Shown here: positions 1 through 11,187 of the stretch, one piece after another
Layout: every line of letters begins with the position of its first letter
How positions within the stretch are numbered: the first letter of the stretch is position 1
DNA from: Meghimatium bilineatum
Taxonomy: Eukaryota > Mollusca > Gastropoda > Stylommatophora > Philomycidae
NCBI GenBank assembly: GCA_034231615.1
Contig: CM067298.1
Coordinates: forward strand, 60,418,387-60,482,386
DNA: 64,000 nt
Reading direction: 5' to 3'
Program-made: the position numbers and the translations under genes
Notes under the pieces: generated by a model
The model's database searches: none
Told to the model about the DNA's origin: nothing
Seen by the model: only the letters and a program-made list of their open reading frames with translations

Positions 1-165
1 ACACAATTTACAGTGGTCATCCCATGCCCAAACTGTCCAAGGACATTTGTGACTAGAATAGCGCTTATTAACCATCTACGAACTCACAGTAAGTGATATC
101 ACTCTAACTGAATTTCAAAAGTGGATGTAATAATCATCCTACATCATCATCATCATGTGATGAAC
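1..165 (+). mobile_element. LINE 3' end with C2H2 zinc-finger C-terminus, cut by window start
   Basis: Frame 1 reads CPNCPRTFVTRIALINHLRT and then HSK with a stop at 94-96. The spacing C-x2-C-x12-H-x3-H is a full C2H2 finger of the sort that closes many LINE ORF2 proteins. It is followed by a TCATCATCATCAT tail. A host zinc-finger gene is possible but the tail argues for a LINE. Confidence 0.6.
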
Positions 166-166
166 A

Positions 167-330
167 AAAAAAGCATTAAAAAGCGACTAAGGAGGTTTGT
201 ATACACAATCCTGTAGACAGTGATGCAAACATGCCAGTCTCATGTCAATTATGTCGGACCTAAATGCGCAGATATCGCAGCCAAGCTGTAAACCACGACA
301 CAATGCATTATGTTCTTCAGAATATTATTC
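167..330 (+). mobile_element. SINE-1 fragment
   Basis: This is a broken copy of the family seen whole at 38868 and 56568. It keeps gcgactaaggaggt, gcgcagatatcgcag and ctgtaaaccacgacacaa. Confidence 0.6.
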
Positions 331-334
331 GTGT

Positions 335-430
335 GACATTTTATTTTCAGAACGTGCTCTTCTCTATGGCATTTCTGAATTTCTCACAATTCTGGGCGAG
401 ATGGCCTGATGCAGTTGACGATGTGCCAGG
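335..430 (-). mobile_element. LINE 3' end fragment (FREFIGKTTFWKE-type)
   Basis: Reverse frames resemble the end of the LINE at 25055-25353 (HIAQDRERFREFIGKTTFWK) in a decayed form. It lies next to a short stretch reading PGRRGRER on the plus strand, so the piece is rearranged. Confidence 0.4.
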
Positions 431-2049
431 GAGAAGGGGAAGGGAAAGGTACCTCAAGGACATGAGAACCCCCAGAGGACGTTGAGGACGATAAGAACCA
501 AGTCAAAACAATCACTGTAACGTTCGCGAGAGGACATAGGCACAAAGCCATTACACTAATATAAAATAGCGACACAAATATATCGTTGCCAAATACGGTA
601 TAATGCTTTTGTGTAGTCATATAACGCTTTTGTGTGGTCATTGTAAATGTTGGGTACTTAGCACTTACAGAAGTGGCTCATGTAGCTATTTTTCGCATAG
701 TCAGTGTTATGACAGACAAATAACAAGGCGATTAACTGTCCAGACTACTAGGAACCATCTCCTTGTAGTCCGTGACTGTGGCCGGTTGTACTGGGTTAAA
801 TGTTTATCTAGATTGCCATAAAACTCATAGCGACGTGATTTGTTGACATTACCATATTAACTCACACCGACTTAATGATTGTTACATCGAGGTGTTGATC
901 CATTGAAGTACATTAGAAATGACCAATGGCAATTATTATTATTTACTCATTTACGTTTGTGTCGCCATCACAAATGAAAATGCCATTTTTATTGCATGTC
1001 CTTTGTTTGACTACTTCAAAGTCAAAATTTGATGGAATTGATTATCTAGCCGTTTACTTGGTGAGTTAGAGAAGATGTGATCGACATGTCTTGAAGAGAA
1101 AATATTGTAAAATGATTGTAGTAGAATTATGCCAGGGATGTAATGCTATCACTCGTTCTAGATTAGGAGGGGTTTACATGATGAAACATATTCAGTCACG
1201 GGGATTGGGACTCGAACGCAAGTCCAGCAGTAGGGGCAGTCAAGAGTCGGGAGTGGCAGTCAGGCAAGTTGGCAGAAGAGCTGCCAAATTGTTCAAGTGA
1301 AATAGATAGGTTTGAAACATCGGGAAAACGTCTCGAATTCCAGGTGTGAGGATTAGTTTAGAAACTTCTAAATATGTCTAGGATTCTAAGTGTGAGGATT
1401 AGATAATAGTGTTTTTAGACAGTGAATACAAGTGCAAGAGATATGGCGAAAAGAAATTATAATATCATACAAGTGAGAAAGAAACTGAATTTCTTCTGAG
1501 AACGAAAGCTTTGGGTTGCCCCCGTGAAGATTACTAACCTCCGTTACGAGCAGCGAAGATAGATATATGACGATTCTCTAAAATACTATAATATCGACCA
1601 ACAGTTCGCAGTAGCGAAATAACTAAGACGAGTTGTAAGAAGGACGGTCAGAATAAGTAGATTAGTTTGCGATAGCGAACCGTTGAATGCAGACGTTAAT
1701 TCTTAGCAGTAGATCTATATCTATTGATGCAACTATTTGATTTCTAATTTATGTACATAATTGATGCATTATGTTGTGAACTAGTTGATGTATCACAAAA
1801 TAAACATGTCTTCGAGTAAGAAGACGCTGGATGAGACACGTATCGCTTGTATCGTGTTCCTGTTTGAAAGTACATCAGTTGTCAGTGTTCACTGATTACT
1901 TTATATCACTAAATTCACACGTCCACGCCATCGGTTACTTTGAGAGGGGATGTCATCGAGACAACCAGCACAATGAAGTAATTGGAAGGTTATCTTGGAC
2001 CGAAGTCTGAGTTTCAAAGATCATGTTGACACACCATTGTAAGACGTAG
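431..2049. other. Unassigned intergenic stretch
   Basis: No coding pattern, RNA gene or recognisable repeat seen. Short ORFs at 603-821 and 1091-1300 have no family resemblance and no splice context. Confidence 0.5.
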
Positions 2050-3180
2050 AAAGGTCTTGCAGCGATGAAAATAATGACTGCTGCTAAATGTGAACAGAGA
2101 CTGCTATTTCTTCTGTATCAGGGATTGGTAGTGGTGGTGGTGGAGTACACACTGGCGATTCTGACACTGAGTAAGACGCAAACAGAAAGATTGGATAGAA
2201 TCTAGAATGAGGCAATGCGAATAACTTTGGGATGTACGAGAGATACGTCGGCATGGGCCATGCGATACTTACTTTATTGCCCAACTGCAGAGCAAAGAAT
2301 ACAAACGTGCAGGGCCCGGGACTACCTACAAATCACTGCTGATAAACAACACCCTTTACACACTGAAATTCTCAAAGTGAAAGGCAGCCGACTTAAGAGA
2401 GGAAAGACGTGAATGGAGCGCGCAGAGGATATTATATAGAGTGCATGCAGATTGGAGGATGTGCTCTCTGGTGCGGAATCAATTCATGCGCCCTTAGATT
2501 GCCCAACATCCTTCAAAGTAATAATAACACTTAATAGAGAATGCAGGGAATGGTGACCGAGAGTGGTGGAGTTGGAGGTGCTCGTTCTGATCGGTGAGAA
2601 TTCCAGAGAGGGTGATATGATTGTATATACAGAATGGTCGGGCCTTGCCGGCTCATGGTGGGAAGGGGGGGGGGGGAGACCACCAGAGAAGAAGGTGATG
2701 CATTCGCTCAGACGACAAGCAGCATGACAATGGAGATTTTAGCAGTAACCATGGATTTGAAATGGGTGTACTTGGATGCCTGTACACTCAGTGAATCTAT
2801 GAGCATTATTGTGAAAATTCAGGAGGGGCACATTCGAGAACAGTGGCTGGTTGCAGTGAAGAATTCCTGTGTGCGTAAAGTGACTTTTATTTTTGTGCCG
2901 GGACATGCCAGAGTCCATGGTAATGAGAGAGCAGATAGGTTGGCCGTACACGCTGCTACTACGGATGTTGGTGGAGCGATGGATCGAGCAGACATTTTGA
3001 ACGCCCTACGGGAAATGCACGAACAAATGACTGTATAAATGACGATGACTCTTATTCCATGACTAGAATACGGCAGTTTGGTTTGAAATGCTGTGTCGAA
3101 CTAAGCAGAAGAAGAAGACAATTCAAACGTATGATCAATTCAATGTTAAGACTATTTTTCTATAATCAATGACGCACCAA
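2050..3180 (+). mobile_element. LINE fragment: end of RT, linker and RNase H
   Basis: Reads RLDRIQNEAMRITLGCTRDT and SAWAMRYLLYCPTAEQR, the segment after the reverse transcriptase. Then comes an RNase H-like part with TTSSMTMEILAVT, LSESMSIIVKIQEG and FVPGHARVHGNERADRLA. Several frame changes show that it is dead. Other copies of this family end in CPxC..DDxPTxN. Confidence 0.75.
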
Positions 3181-3204
3181 GTCCGATGTGGTCATAATCT
3201 AACC

Positions 3205-3414
3205 TAGTGTTTTCCAACCTATTTCTTACCATGCCCCACCCAAGTCTTTCTAAAATTCTGATGTCCCTTCCCTATGTAACATATACATATTTTTAATATT
3301 TTAAAAATTCAATTATTCCCCAAAATATGATGAATAATTGCACCCTGAATCCCCCCCCCCTAAACAATCAAATTGCCCCTCTGTGGGGTGTGGGCCCCAC
3401 TTTGGGAAACAATG
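3205..3414. mobile_element. Non-autonomous hAT-like element with 8-bp target duplication
   Basis: The ends are tagtgttttccaacc and an imperfect inverse (cattgtttcccaaag). The 8-bp direct repeat atctaacc lies exactly outside at 3197-3204 and 3415-3422. Eight-bp TSDs and this type of terminus are typical of hAT. Confidence 0.75.
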
Positions 3415-3700
3415 ATCTAACCAATCTGTTATCTGGAAAAATCCTGCTGGGTGGTATCAAGCACAGTTACTTCTCAGGATGATCCGAGTTTTTCTGTGCT
3501 TTTCATTGCTAACCGACACAATGTATACGCAAAGTGAACATTTACCAGCCAAAATAAGCGACGCTGTTTAGAATCTGCCACGGACATCTAGATGTATACA
3601 TGGGCGTACTACGGGCGTCACAGAAATGATCAATTTTTACCAAAATTAACTGAAATCCAAGAATATGTTTGTAGACGAGCTCACAGGGATAATCTGGAGA

Positions 3701-4043
3701 CGGACTTGTTATAGACTGAGCAAGTCATGTTATAGGATGTAATCAAGTCATGTTATAGGATGTAATAAAGTCATGTTATAGGATGTAATAAAGTCATGTT
3801 ATAGGATGTGATCAAGTCATATTATAGGCTGTGATTAAGTCATGTTATAGGATGTAATCAAGTCATGTTATAGGATGTAATAAAGTCATGTTATAGGATG
3901 TGATTAAATAATAGACTGTGCTCAATTAATTTTATTGGCTGTCTTCAAGTCATGTTATTGGCTGTGCGCAAGTCATGTTATAGGATGTTATCAAATCATA
4001 TTATAGGCTGTGATCAAGTCTTGTTATAGGCTGGGATCAAGCC
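3701..4043. repeat. Minisatellite, 23-bp unit, about 14 copies
   Basis: The unit is approximately aagtcatgttataggatgta plus 3 variable bases. Central copies are nearly identical and outer copies have drifted. Period is constant at 23 bp with one disturbed region near 3905-3955. Confidence 0.9.
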
Positions 4044-4254
4044 TTAAGTAAAGTTATACTGATATAAGTAGGAACATATTAGAATATAGTATGTATGGAA
4101 AAGACTGACCAGATGAAGTTACAGGAAGCAAGTAAACGAGTGGTTGATGTGAAACACACCTGACTAGACGACCTATTTGACCAATTGATTATAACCATGA
4201 AATGCATTACTAATACATCGAGGATCATGCTTCTCAAGTGACGCAATTGATTTT

Positions 4255-4530
4255 TCCTGCCGCCGTATGTTGCCGGGACCTAAAGGAGAGCAAAGAATAG
4301 CGACACTATTACCTGCCAAGCATGTTGTAAAAGGTGACCAGTGATTTAGGGTGGAGATGAATGTTCATCCAATATATGGTCAAAGTGACACAGAAGCCAT
4401 ATTGAAGATATTATGTTATGCTGAAAGCCGTAGATATCGCAGTAGACTATTGCACAACGAATCCTAGTCTCTGGACTAAATCCTGCTGATCTGCAAAAGT
4501 TTGAGAGGAACGCAGGAGAGGAAGACTTAT
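4255..4530 (+). mobile_element. SINE-1 copy, diverged
   Basis: It starts cgccgtatgttgccgggacc and ends gaggaacgcaggagaggaag. It keeps the order of blocks of the copies at 38868 and 56568, but differs at many positions, so it is an old insertion. Confidence 0.75.
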
Positions 4531-4959
4531 TCCGTGATTTTTATTAGTCACTATGTGTATAGTTTGCGTCGTAAGCCAATGAAAATAACTGAGAAAATCA
4601 AATTCATCACTTTAGACAGATAATTCCCAATTTACATGTCTTATATTATCGATGGTCTGAGTAAACAACTGTCAATATTCGAATATATTATTTCAAAATT
4701 CATTTTTTTTAAAAACGGCAACAGAAGAAGAAAGGAAGAAAGAGATATAAAACAGATGTACAAATAACAAATAAAAACATCAATGATATTCATTATTGTA
4801 TCGAGTATATAAAAATATGCATGCTTTTTGATCAACTTCAAAAGAATATGGATCAAGTATCAAGTACAGAATACATACATACTTTTTATTTCAAGGGATG
4901 GAGCAATACGGGAACAAAACAAAAACAAAAAGAAAAGGACCCTCATCAGGGCTGTCAGG
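4531..4959. other. Unassigned AT-rich stretch
   Basis: Nothing recognised; low-complexity A/T runs. Confidence 0.4.
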
Positions 4960-5240
4960 AAGGTCTATATAGGCCTATACACTGTGGCCCTTGTTTACCG
5001 TGCGGCGTCAGGGGTGGAAGAGATCTCTGGAGATGGCCTTCTTGTGCGCTGTTTGTAAGCTTGTTCTGTGGTTTTTTTTATTTCTGTGATCCATCTTTTA
5101 CATGGTCTGCCTCTGGCTTTATAACCGTTATGTCTATGTGTCATAGCCATTTGTGGCATGCTATCTGTCGGTAGTCTGGAAGGTCGACCACCCAAAACAT
5201 ACCAATCGCTATCTTGACAGAGTTGAGTAGGTTGTTATAT
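4960..5240 (-). mobile_element. LINE C-terminal fragment (ARGRPCKRW type)
   Basis: The reverse frame reads HRHNGYKARGRPCKRWITEI and KKTTEQAYK. The RGRP-x-RW box is the usual C-terminal signature of many LINE ORF2 proteins and is shared with the copies at 42880 and 60560. Confidence 0.6.
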
Positions 5241-5244
5241 TCGC

Positions 5245-5495
5245 ATCATGATAGGGCACAACAGACTAAATAACCACTTGGATACATTATGACTAGTTCC
5301 ATTACCTCTGTGTCATGTAGGAAGGAAGCACCGGCCGCGAAACATATCCTGCACGACTGCATTGCACTAAACAAGTTAAGGGAGGAACACTTGTCCACAG
5401 AGACGGGCATCTACAGAAAGTTGCATGGGAGCACCGAGGAGCTTTCAAATACAACAGCATGCATTCAGAAAACCAGACTTTCTTGTGTAGACGTG
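5245..5495 (+). mobile_element. LINE 3' fragment after RNase H (AEHIL..C..LYG type)
   Basis: Reads KHILHDCIALNKLREEHLST and KLHGSTEELSNTTA, like the C-terminus of LINE polyproteins that follows an RNase H domain (C-x-CG...EHVLQ-C-P...LYG). Related fragment at 51400-51810. Confidence 0.6.
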
Positions 5496-6055
5496 TAAAC
5501 AGTGAATACAAGAAGAAATAAAATACATATATAATAATTTAAACAGATAATGTATAGGACATTACTATTTTTGAATGTTTACTTGTCATATGTCAGTGTT
5601 ATTCACCAAGATGTTTCACTGCTATATATATATTTCTATATTACGCGTAGAATCATTACCATTGTACTGTATGTGAAATGTCATATGTACTTGGAGGTAA
5701 CAGTATTGCCATTCTTTTTTCTCCGCTTTCAGACCCAGGCAACCCTTTGGTGTTAAGTGTACTATTAACTGTGATTTACATAAGAAAATCCCAGCAACAG
5801 TGTCATAGCACAGGCGAGAATAAACCAATGAAATTGATGTATGCATGGAATTATATTTGTAAGGATTTTTAAAGTTATATTTTTTGTTTGTCTAACGTAT
5901 TTTGGAAAAAAATATATACATAAATATCCAACTGACAATAATGTTTTTTTATGTGCACAACGGGGCTGGATAAACATTTAGTGTCTGGACCGGACATCCC
6001 GAATCCAGGACAAAGATTGTGACGTGAATTCTCAGCCACTCAAATCCAGATCCAG
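5496..6055. other. Unassigned stretch
   Basis: No repeat family or gene recognised. Short overlapping ORFs on both strands look random. Confidence 0.4.
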
Positions 6056-6059
6056 TTCA

Positions 6060-6190
6060 CCTTATAGATCCTGAACAATTTGTCTTCTTTCTAAACCTTG
6101 ACGGTACGCCAGAATGTCGTCTGCATATGGGAGGACTCTGCCATTTCCAATCAGGTAAATCCAGGAATATGGTAATGAAGTTTTGCAAAG
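6060..6190 (-). mobile_element. LINE reverse-transcriptase fragment with YADD box
   Basis: The reverse frame reads VLPYADDILAYRQGLERRQI. YADD is the catalytic box of reverse transcriptase. Nothing upstream or downstream of it survives in frame. Confidence 0.6.
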
Positions 6191-6199
6191 AACTAAGAA

Positions 6200-6260
6200 C
6201 ACACATAATAACACACACAAATCGACGTTTCGACGAAAAGGCTTTATCAAGACAGAAATA
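6200..6260 (-). mobile_element. Penelope-like element end with hammerhead-like motif
   Basis: On the minus strand cttgataaagcc is followed after 8 bases by gaaacgtcg. This matches the hairpin block found at other PLE ends in this window. Only the terminal block is left. Confidence 0.45.
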
Positions 6261-6346
6261 GAGCAACATAAAATATATAACAAAAAACAGACAGTGAGAA
6301 TTTGTATGTTTACATTTGCATGTGTAATATCAAATAAATTGGATCC

Positions 6347-6715
6347 TGGGTGTATTGTTGTCGGATCAGATGTCTGGACAGAAAACCTGGGTGTATTGTT
6401 ATCGGATAAGATGTCTGATCAGAAAGCCTGGGTGTATTGTTGTCGGGTCAGATATCCAATCAGAAAGCCTGGGTGTATTGTTGTCGGGTCAGATATCCAA
6501 TCAGAAAGCATGGGTATATTGTTGTCGGGTCAGATATACAATCAGAAAGCCTGGGTGTATTGTTGTCGGATAAGATGTCTGGTCAGAAAGCCTGGGTGTA
6601 TTATTGTCGGGTCAGATATCCAATCAGAAACCCTGGGTGTATTGTTGTCGGGTCAGATATCCAATCAGAAAGCATGGGTATATTGTTGTCGGATCGGATG
6701 TCCGATCAGAAAGCC
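6347..6715. repeat. Minisatellite, nine exact 41-bp units
   Basis: Units begin tgggtgtattgttgtcgg at 6347, 6388, 6429, 6470, 6511, 6552, 6593, 6634 and 6675 with no length change. Two sub-types alternate (gatgtctg versus gatatccaat). All three plus-strand frames stay open, so the long ORFs over it are a by-product of the repeat. Confidence 0.95.
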
Positions 6716-6723
6716 TATCAAGT

Positions 6724-6747
6724 TTACTACTTCAATTGAAGTAGTAA
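6724..6747. repeat. 24-bp perfect palindrome
   Basis: ttactacttcaa is followed directly by its exact reverse complement. It lies 8 bp after the last 41-bp unit. Confidence 0.9.
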
Positions 6748-6789
6748 TCATACTTTCATGGAAACATGACAATGACATTCCAGTTCATA

Positions 6790-7440
6790 TGGATTCAGAA
6801 GTCCATGCTCCAATGATTGTAAATTGCTCAGATCTATTATTGTCTACATTGATGGGTCTGTGTTTGGGCATTCGCGGCTCAATGCAGAGGAAAGTGTATT
6901 AGGGAAGAAAGTTGTGCCTTCTATAAAACCACCAATAGTATGACGATCGAGGTGATGGCAGTGACAAAGGAAATGATATGGCTGCAGTCCCAAAGTGCGC
7001 CATGTGTATGTCTTCTTAATTATTCTATGAGTATGCTTCGAAAGATTCAGTCGGGCTATCTACGCCGTCAGTAGTTTCAGTAGAAGACGAAATGTGCACT
7101 GAAGAGAATAACCTTCATTTTTAAAACTTGGCACTAGGGTGTTGAGGGACATGAAAGAACAAACTTCTGTATATATGACTACAATGGGAGTGAAGCGTGG
7201 TGTTACAAGAAATGAGTGCATATAGAAATAAAAAGTACAGTTATCAACCAACACAGAACCAGAAAAGTCAGTTACCACATGCTCAAGGACATACTGAATA
7301 TGAGATTAGAGAACATATAGCTTGTCCGACGTGTCATAATGATGATCTGACGTCTAACTAACGAACCTAACCTAATCTAAACAACACAACCAACTAACCC
7401 ACTAATTACTTAACAACTAAACTAACTAACCAACTTCAAT
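6790..7440 (+). mobile_element. LINE 3' part: RNase H remnant, HIACPTCHNDDLTSN end and CTAAC-rich tail
   Basis: Frames give VYIDGSVFGHSRLNA (start of RNase H), then SMTIEVMAVTKEM and SMSMLRKIQSGYL, then EHIACPTCHNDDLTSN. That end corresponds to EHLWTCPECNDDDPTTN at 44164-44520 on the minus strand. A CTAACY-rich 3' tail follows at 7355-7440. Internal deletions are evident. Confidence 0.7.
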
Positions 7441-8040
7441 GCGAAGACATTGCTTTCATCACAATGAAACAGTCGAATACCTCCTTAGGAACAGCTCTTC
7501 CCTCTCGACTTCCAGGCAAATACTTTTACAGATACCCTTTACAGTCATTAGTTATCTGTATGGATCACTAAGTCAACTTCAGAAGACCTGTACTTTTTTT
7601 TTTTAGAGAATGGTATTGAACTGCCAATAGTAGAATTACTCAGTAGGAATTGGATATAAACAACAACAGCAAAATGTGCGTAACTGTTCCCACTCCCCCG
7701 ATTGTTTTTGCTAAAAATAATACAAGAGTTCTACTGCTCGTAATTCTTGTGGATCCAAACAAAATTAACAAATACATACAAACGCATAAAAAAATCTATA
7801 TCATCGTATAACATATTCTCTTCAGAATTGAGTTGCCAGAGTTTACACAATTGCATGGCAAAAATTCACAATTTTTAAATCTCACTAACCATTAATTTTA
7901 TGTTTTGACAATTTTGTATTTTATTTTTTTTTTGCAATTTGAGAATGTATTAAAAGTAGGACGTTTAACCATTTTTTCCATATAATCAATTCCTACTATA
8001 TGGTTACTCTACCAAAATGAACGGAAATAGTTACAAGTGT
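7441..8040. other. Unassigned AT-rich stretch
   Basis: Nothing recognised beyond A/T runs. Confidence 0.4.
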
Positions 8041-9170
8041 TACCAATATTAGTCAATAAAACAAATTGCCAACGGCACTGTGACAGACGGCTTTTCGACT
8101 AAATATCTTCATCATGACGAAAAACAACACATGAAATAAACAATATACTGAGTGTAAGACAGCACACATGAAGATGGTAGGAGGACGAGATTAAAACGTA
8201 GTAAGTAATGTCATAGGGAAGAGAAAGATCGAAGCTGGAAGGGTCTAGCAAAGTAGAAAACAGACTTAGCATCACGGGAATATGAGATAGTGATGATGAG
8301 GTAGGAGGTAAGATGACACAAAAATAGTGCGAGAATAAAACAGGTTACTTATCTCAGTGCGGTCTGGGTAAAATGGATAAATACTCAGTGTTAGAGAACA
8401 ACCTAACGAAAAATTAACTGGTCATGTTATACTTTACTAAAGGATAATGTTTAAATGATCACGTGCTGGATAGGAGAAGTTCGAACGTGAATAATGGACA
8501 AAGGCTAGTCGGAACGATAAAAGACCACCACCTCTGGCTAGCAAAGACAATAAAGAATGATCAGAAGTATATGAGAAAGAAGGGGGGGGGTAATGAGCTA
8601 GGTATAAGGGTTCACAGGAAGAGTCAAAGTGACTCAGAGTGTAGGATATTGCCGAAAGGCGCAGACGTCGCTATCCATCAAACCAACTATGACGCGAATA
8701 TGGTGCATAAAGAAACGGAGAGGTCGGTGAGCGGACATAGAAGGTATTTTAAAAATGCTAAGTGAAGGAAATGAGTAGGAGAAAAGATGCATTCAGAAAC
8801 AGTAGTAGCGAGCTGGTGAGGGCCCACGAAATCTAGCAGAAATATGCTAAAGGTGGTGAACGTGCGATGGGGAGAAAGGGTCAGAAAAGGCACTACTAAA
8901 ACGGTGGTGAGCGTGCCGGACAAGTACCAATGAGGCATACCGGAAGATGAACACAGAACACAACACCAGAACACAACACGAAGTACCTTATTAGGTCATG
9001 TACCGGAAAATGTGACCGGTCTCAAAAACCGATGATGTAACTGAGATGAGCAAGCTACACGTCACACGCATTTATCTGGCTAATCTGATAAAGAACGTTT
9101 TCTTTACTACAACTTTATTTTCACACTATTGAACTCAAGTCGTCACGTGGACAAAGTGACTGACATGCGA
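8041..9170 (-). mobile_element. Penelope-like element 3' region, copy 1
   Basis: The low-coordinate end has the PLE block on the minus strand (catgatgaag, 9 bases, then gtcgaaaagccgtc). About 0.9 kb away lies a second conserved block, ccggtctcaaaaaccgatga, also present near 10790 in copy 2. No endonuclease domain remains. Confidence 0.45.
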
Positions 9171-9500
9171 TAAATTATTTCAGAATTTCATATGATAGCA
9201 TCTCTGCATACACAACGGTGGAGCATACCATCTACACATAGTACGAGGCCTCTCAAAGCATTCCATATCACTGAGAGTCTTCTAGGCGGGAAAGCAAAAC
9301 TGGAACCCCCCGTCCTTTTCCAATTACTTATACAAACAATATCTTCATGGCTTACAATTACAAGCGCCAAAACCAGGAATTGACTAGCTCTGTGCAAGTC
9401 CTGTCTCATTTAGATCCAGCCATAAACCAAAATGAACAAAAATATGTATACGTGTTACCAAAATAAGTCGATAAAACAACCTAACGAGACACATTAACAT

Positions 9501-9531
9501 GCGACGTTTCTACTAAAAAGCATTCATCAGG
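9501..9531 (-). ncRNA. Hammerhead-ribozyme-like core
   Basis: The minus strand reads CTGATGA, then a 4-bp stem (TGCT/AGTA, one G-U) with a TTTT loop, then GAAACGTC. CTGATGA and GAAAC are the two invariant strands of a hammerhead core. Stem I and the flanking pairs are poor, so activity is doubtful. Confidence 0.5.
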
Positions 9532-9737
9532 ACAAACTAAAGACCACAGTAAACAAATCTTAGATACGCAAATGGTGGTGATAGGAAGAAAAAAAAGGGG
9601 AGAAGGACAATAGGGAATTGACATCGTAGGAAGAAAAGATAGAACAGAATGACAGGGAAAAAGTCGGCGTGAGGAGAACATAGAGGTGGTAAGTAAGGAG
9701 GGGAAAGTGCACAGAAAAAATAAAATAGATAATATAT

Positions 9738-9898
9738 TCATTCATTTATTTATTTATTCATTTTCTTTTTGCGCTGAAGTTAGCGCATAAGGCAGAGGTC
9801 AGATCTCTCCAATTCTGTCTGTTCAAAGCTCTCCCGTGCAGTTCTTGAATTGTATAAATAGTGGTTGTTTTACTTTCTCTAAGTATTGTTCTTCTGAG
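9738..9898 (-). mobile_element. 5'-truncated LINE insertion with 12-bp target duplication
   Basis: tagataatatat occurs at 9726-9737 and 9899-9910. The insert carries the 3' end seen at 13670 (cattcattt repeats, then ttgcgctgaagttag). It sits inside PLE copy 2 and so is younger than it. Confidence 0.85.
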
Positions 9899-10935
9899 TA
9901 GATAATATATACTGCAAGTAAAATAACATAAATTCAAAATAATTATCTCGATAGTAGTCGCCAGTGAAAAAGGAGTATGAACCAGAGATACCTGGTTCAA
10001 TAGCAAACAGTAGCCAGTTCCCACCCGTTGAAGGACACGGAGGCTAGATAGACATCTGCGGAAAATAAAATTGGATAAAAGCCGAATCAACAAGGATAGG
10101 GAGTTAAGAGAACGCGCTACAAACAAGAACCTAAGCGTAATTCAGGTGCGTAGCAGAAAAAAATGACAAGTAGCAATATCCATGACGCGAGCCAAATGAC
10201 TTATAAAACAGATAAAAAGAGGTGAAAAGAGATGAGTGGGGGGGGGGAGGGCTGAGAGAATGAAGAAGAATAAAAAAAAGAGTAAAGAGGCGAAAGAAGA
10301 AAAGAAGTCACATCGACGGCAGATCGACGTGGGCCCCAAAACTAAATCGAAGATACGTCACACAAGGAAGGAATGTGAAGGTGGGCACAATGGACGCATT
10401 GAAGACACAACAGCAGAGGAGGAGGGTAAGCGAAAGCGGGAAATCGCGTCGTACGAAGGTATAAAAAAGACTCATATACAAAGACATGGGAAGAAAGTGC
10501 CGAAGAAAATAGCACCAGTGCAAGCGTAGAATAAAGGGACAGGAAACAAAGGCTGTGGGGGAAGTAGGCAGACCCAGAACTACAACCAACGCATGTGAAA
10601 TGGTAGGATGGCGCAAGGGGGGGGGGGGGGTTGTAGGTCGTCGCAGATGACTAGTTGGTATCATGGGACCACCATGTCGTGATCAGTGAAGGTCGGTATA
10701 GCAGAAGTCCCGATGAAATATAAAGGAAGATGGACCAACGTCACAACCGCAACAACAAGTATATTTTAGGCCAGGTGTTGGAAAATGTGTCCGGTCGCAT
10801 AAACCGAAGATAATATAAGGATGAGTCAGCCGCACGTCGCAACTCCAATATGGGTATTGTTAGCACTGTACACTAGCTCATCTATAAGGAGAAACGGACA
10901 TAATCTCGAACCATAAATACACGCCCCCTTAGTGT

Positions 10936-11154
10936 GGGCCATGTAACGTAGGAAAGAAAATTTAACATGAAACGAGGTTCATGTCTGTTTGAGACCAACC
11001 ATACGTCGCAACCCGTTTGTAGGCCTTGCTCATACTGCACGCTGACTCCATAGAAAGATATAGGTGAGACCACTGTCTCTGTCCCACCTTAATTAGTCTC
11101 ACACAGACATGAAACTCGTTTAATCTGACATGTTCCTCCCCACGGTACATGGCC
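10936..11154. repeat. Imperfect inverted repeat, arms of about 60 bp
   Basis: catgaaacgaggttcatgtc..gagac near 10968-10996 reappears inverted as gtctcacacagacatgaaac near 11096, and gggccatgta pairs with tacatggcc. The roughly 100-bp spacer is unrelated. Possibly another decayed PLE dimer. Confidence 0.5.
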
Positions 11155-11187
11155 GGTTTGCCCATGTCCCATACAAGCTAGATACCA

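Larger units (their letters stand above)
9430..10870 (-). mobile_element. Penelope-like element 3' region, copy 2, with LINE inserted
   Basis: It has the same two landmarks as 8041-9170: a hammerhead-like block at 9501-9531 and ccggtcgcataaaccgaaga near 10790. The two copies lie in direct tandem, an arrangement PLEs are known to adopt. A LINE tail interrupts it at 9738-9898. Confidence 0.5.

Noticed and set aside
1-96. A host C2H2 zinc-finger gene
   Set aside because: A single finger right before a stop and a TCATCAT tail is the usual LINE ORF2 ending.
3701-4043. CRISPR-like array
   Set aside because: Units are contiguous with no unique spacers, and the setting is an animal genome.
6183-6902. 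A 239-codon open frame on the plus strand
   Set aside because: Two thirds of it is the 41-bp minisatellite, where all three frames are open by construction; the flanks have no family resemblance.
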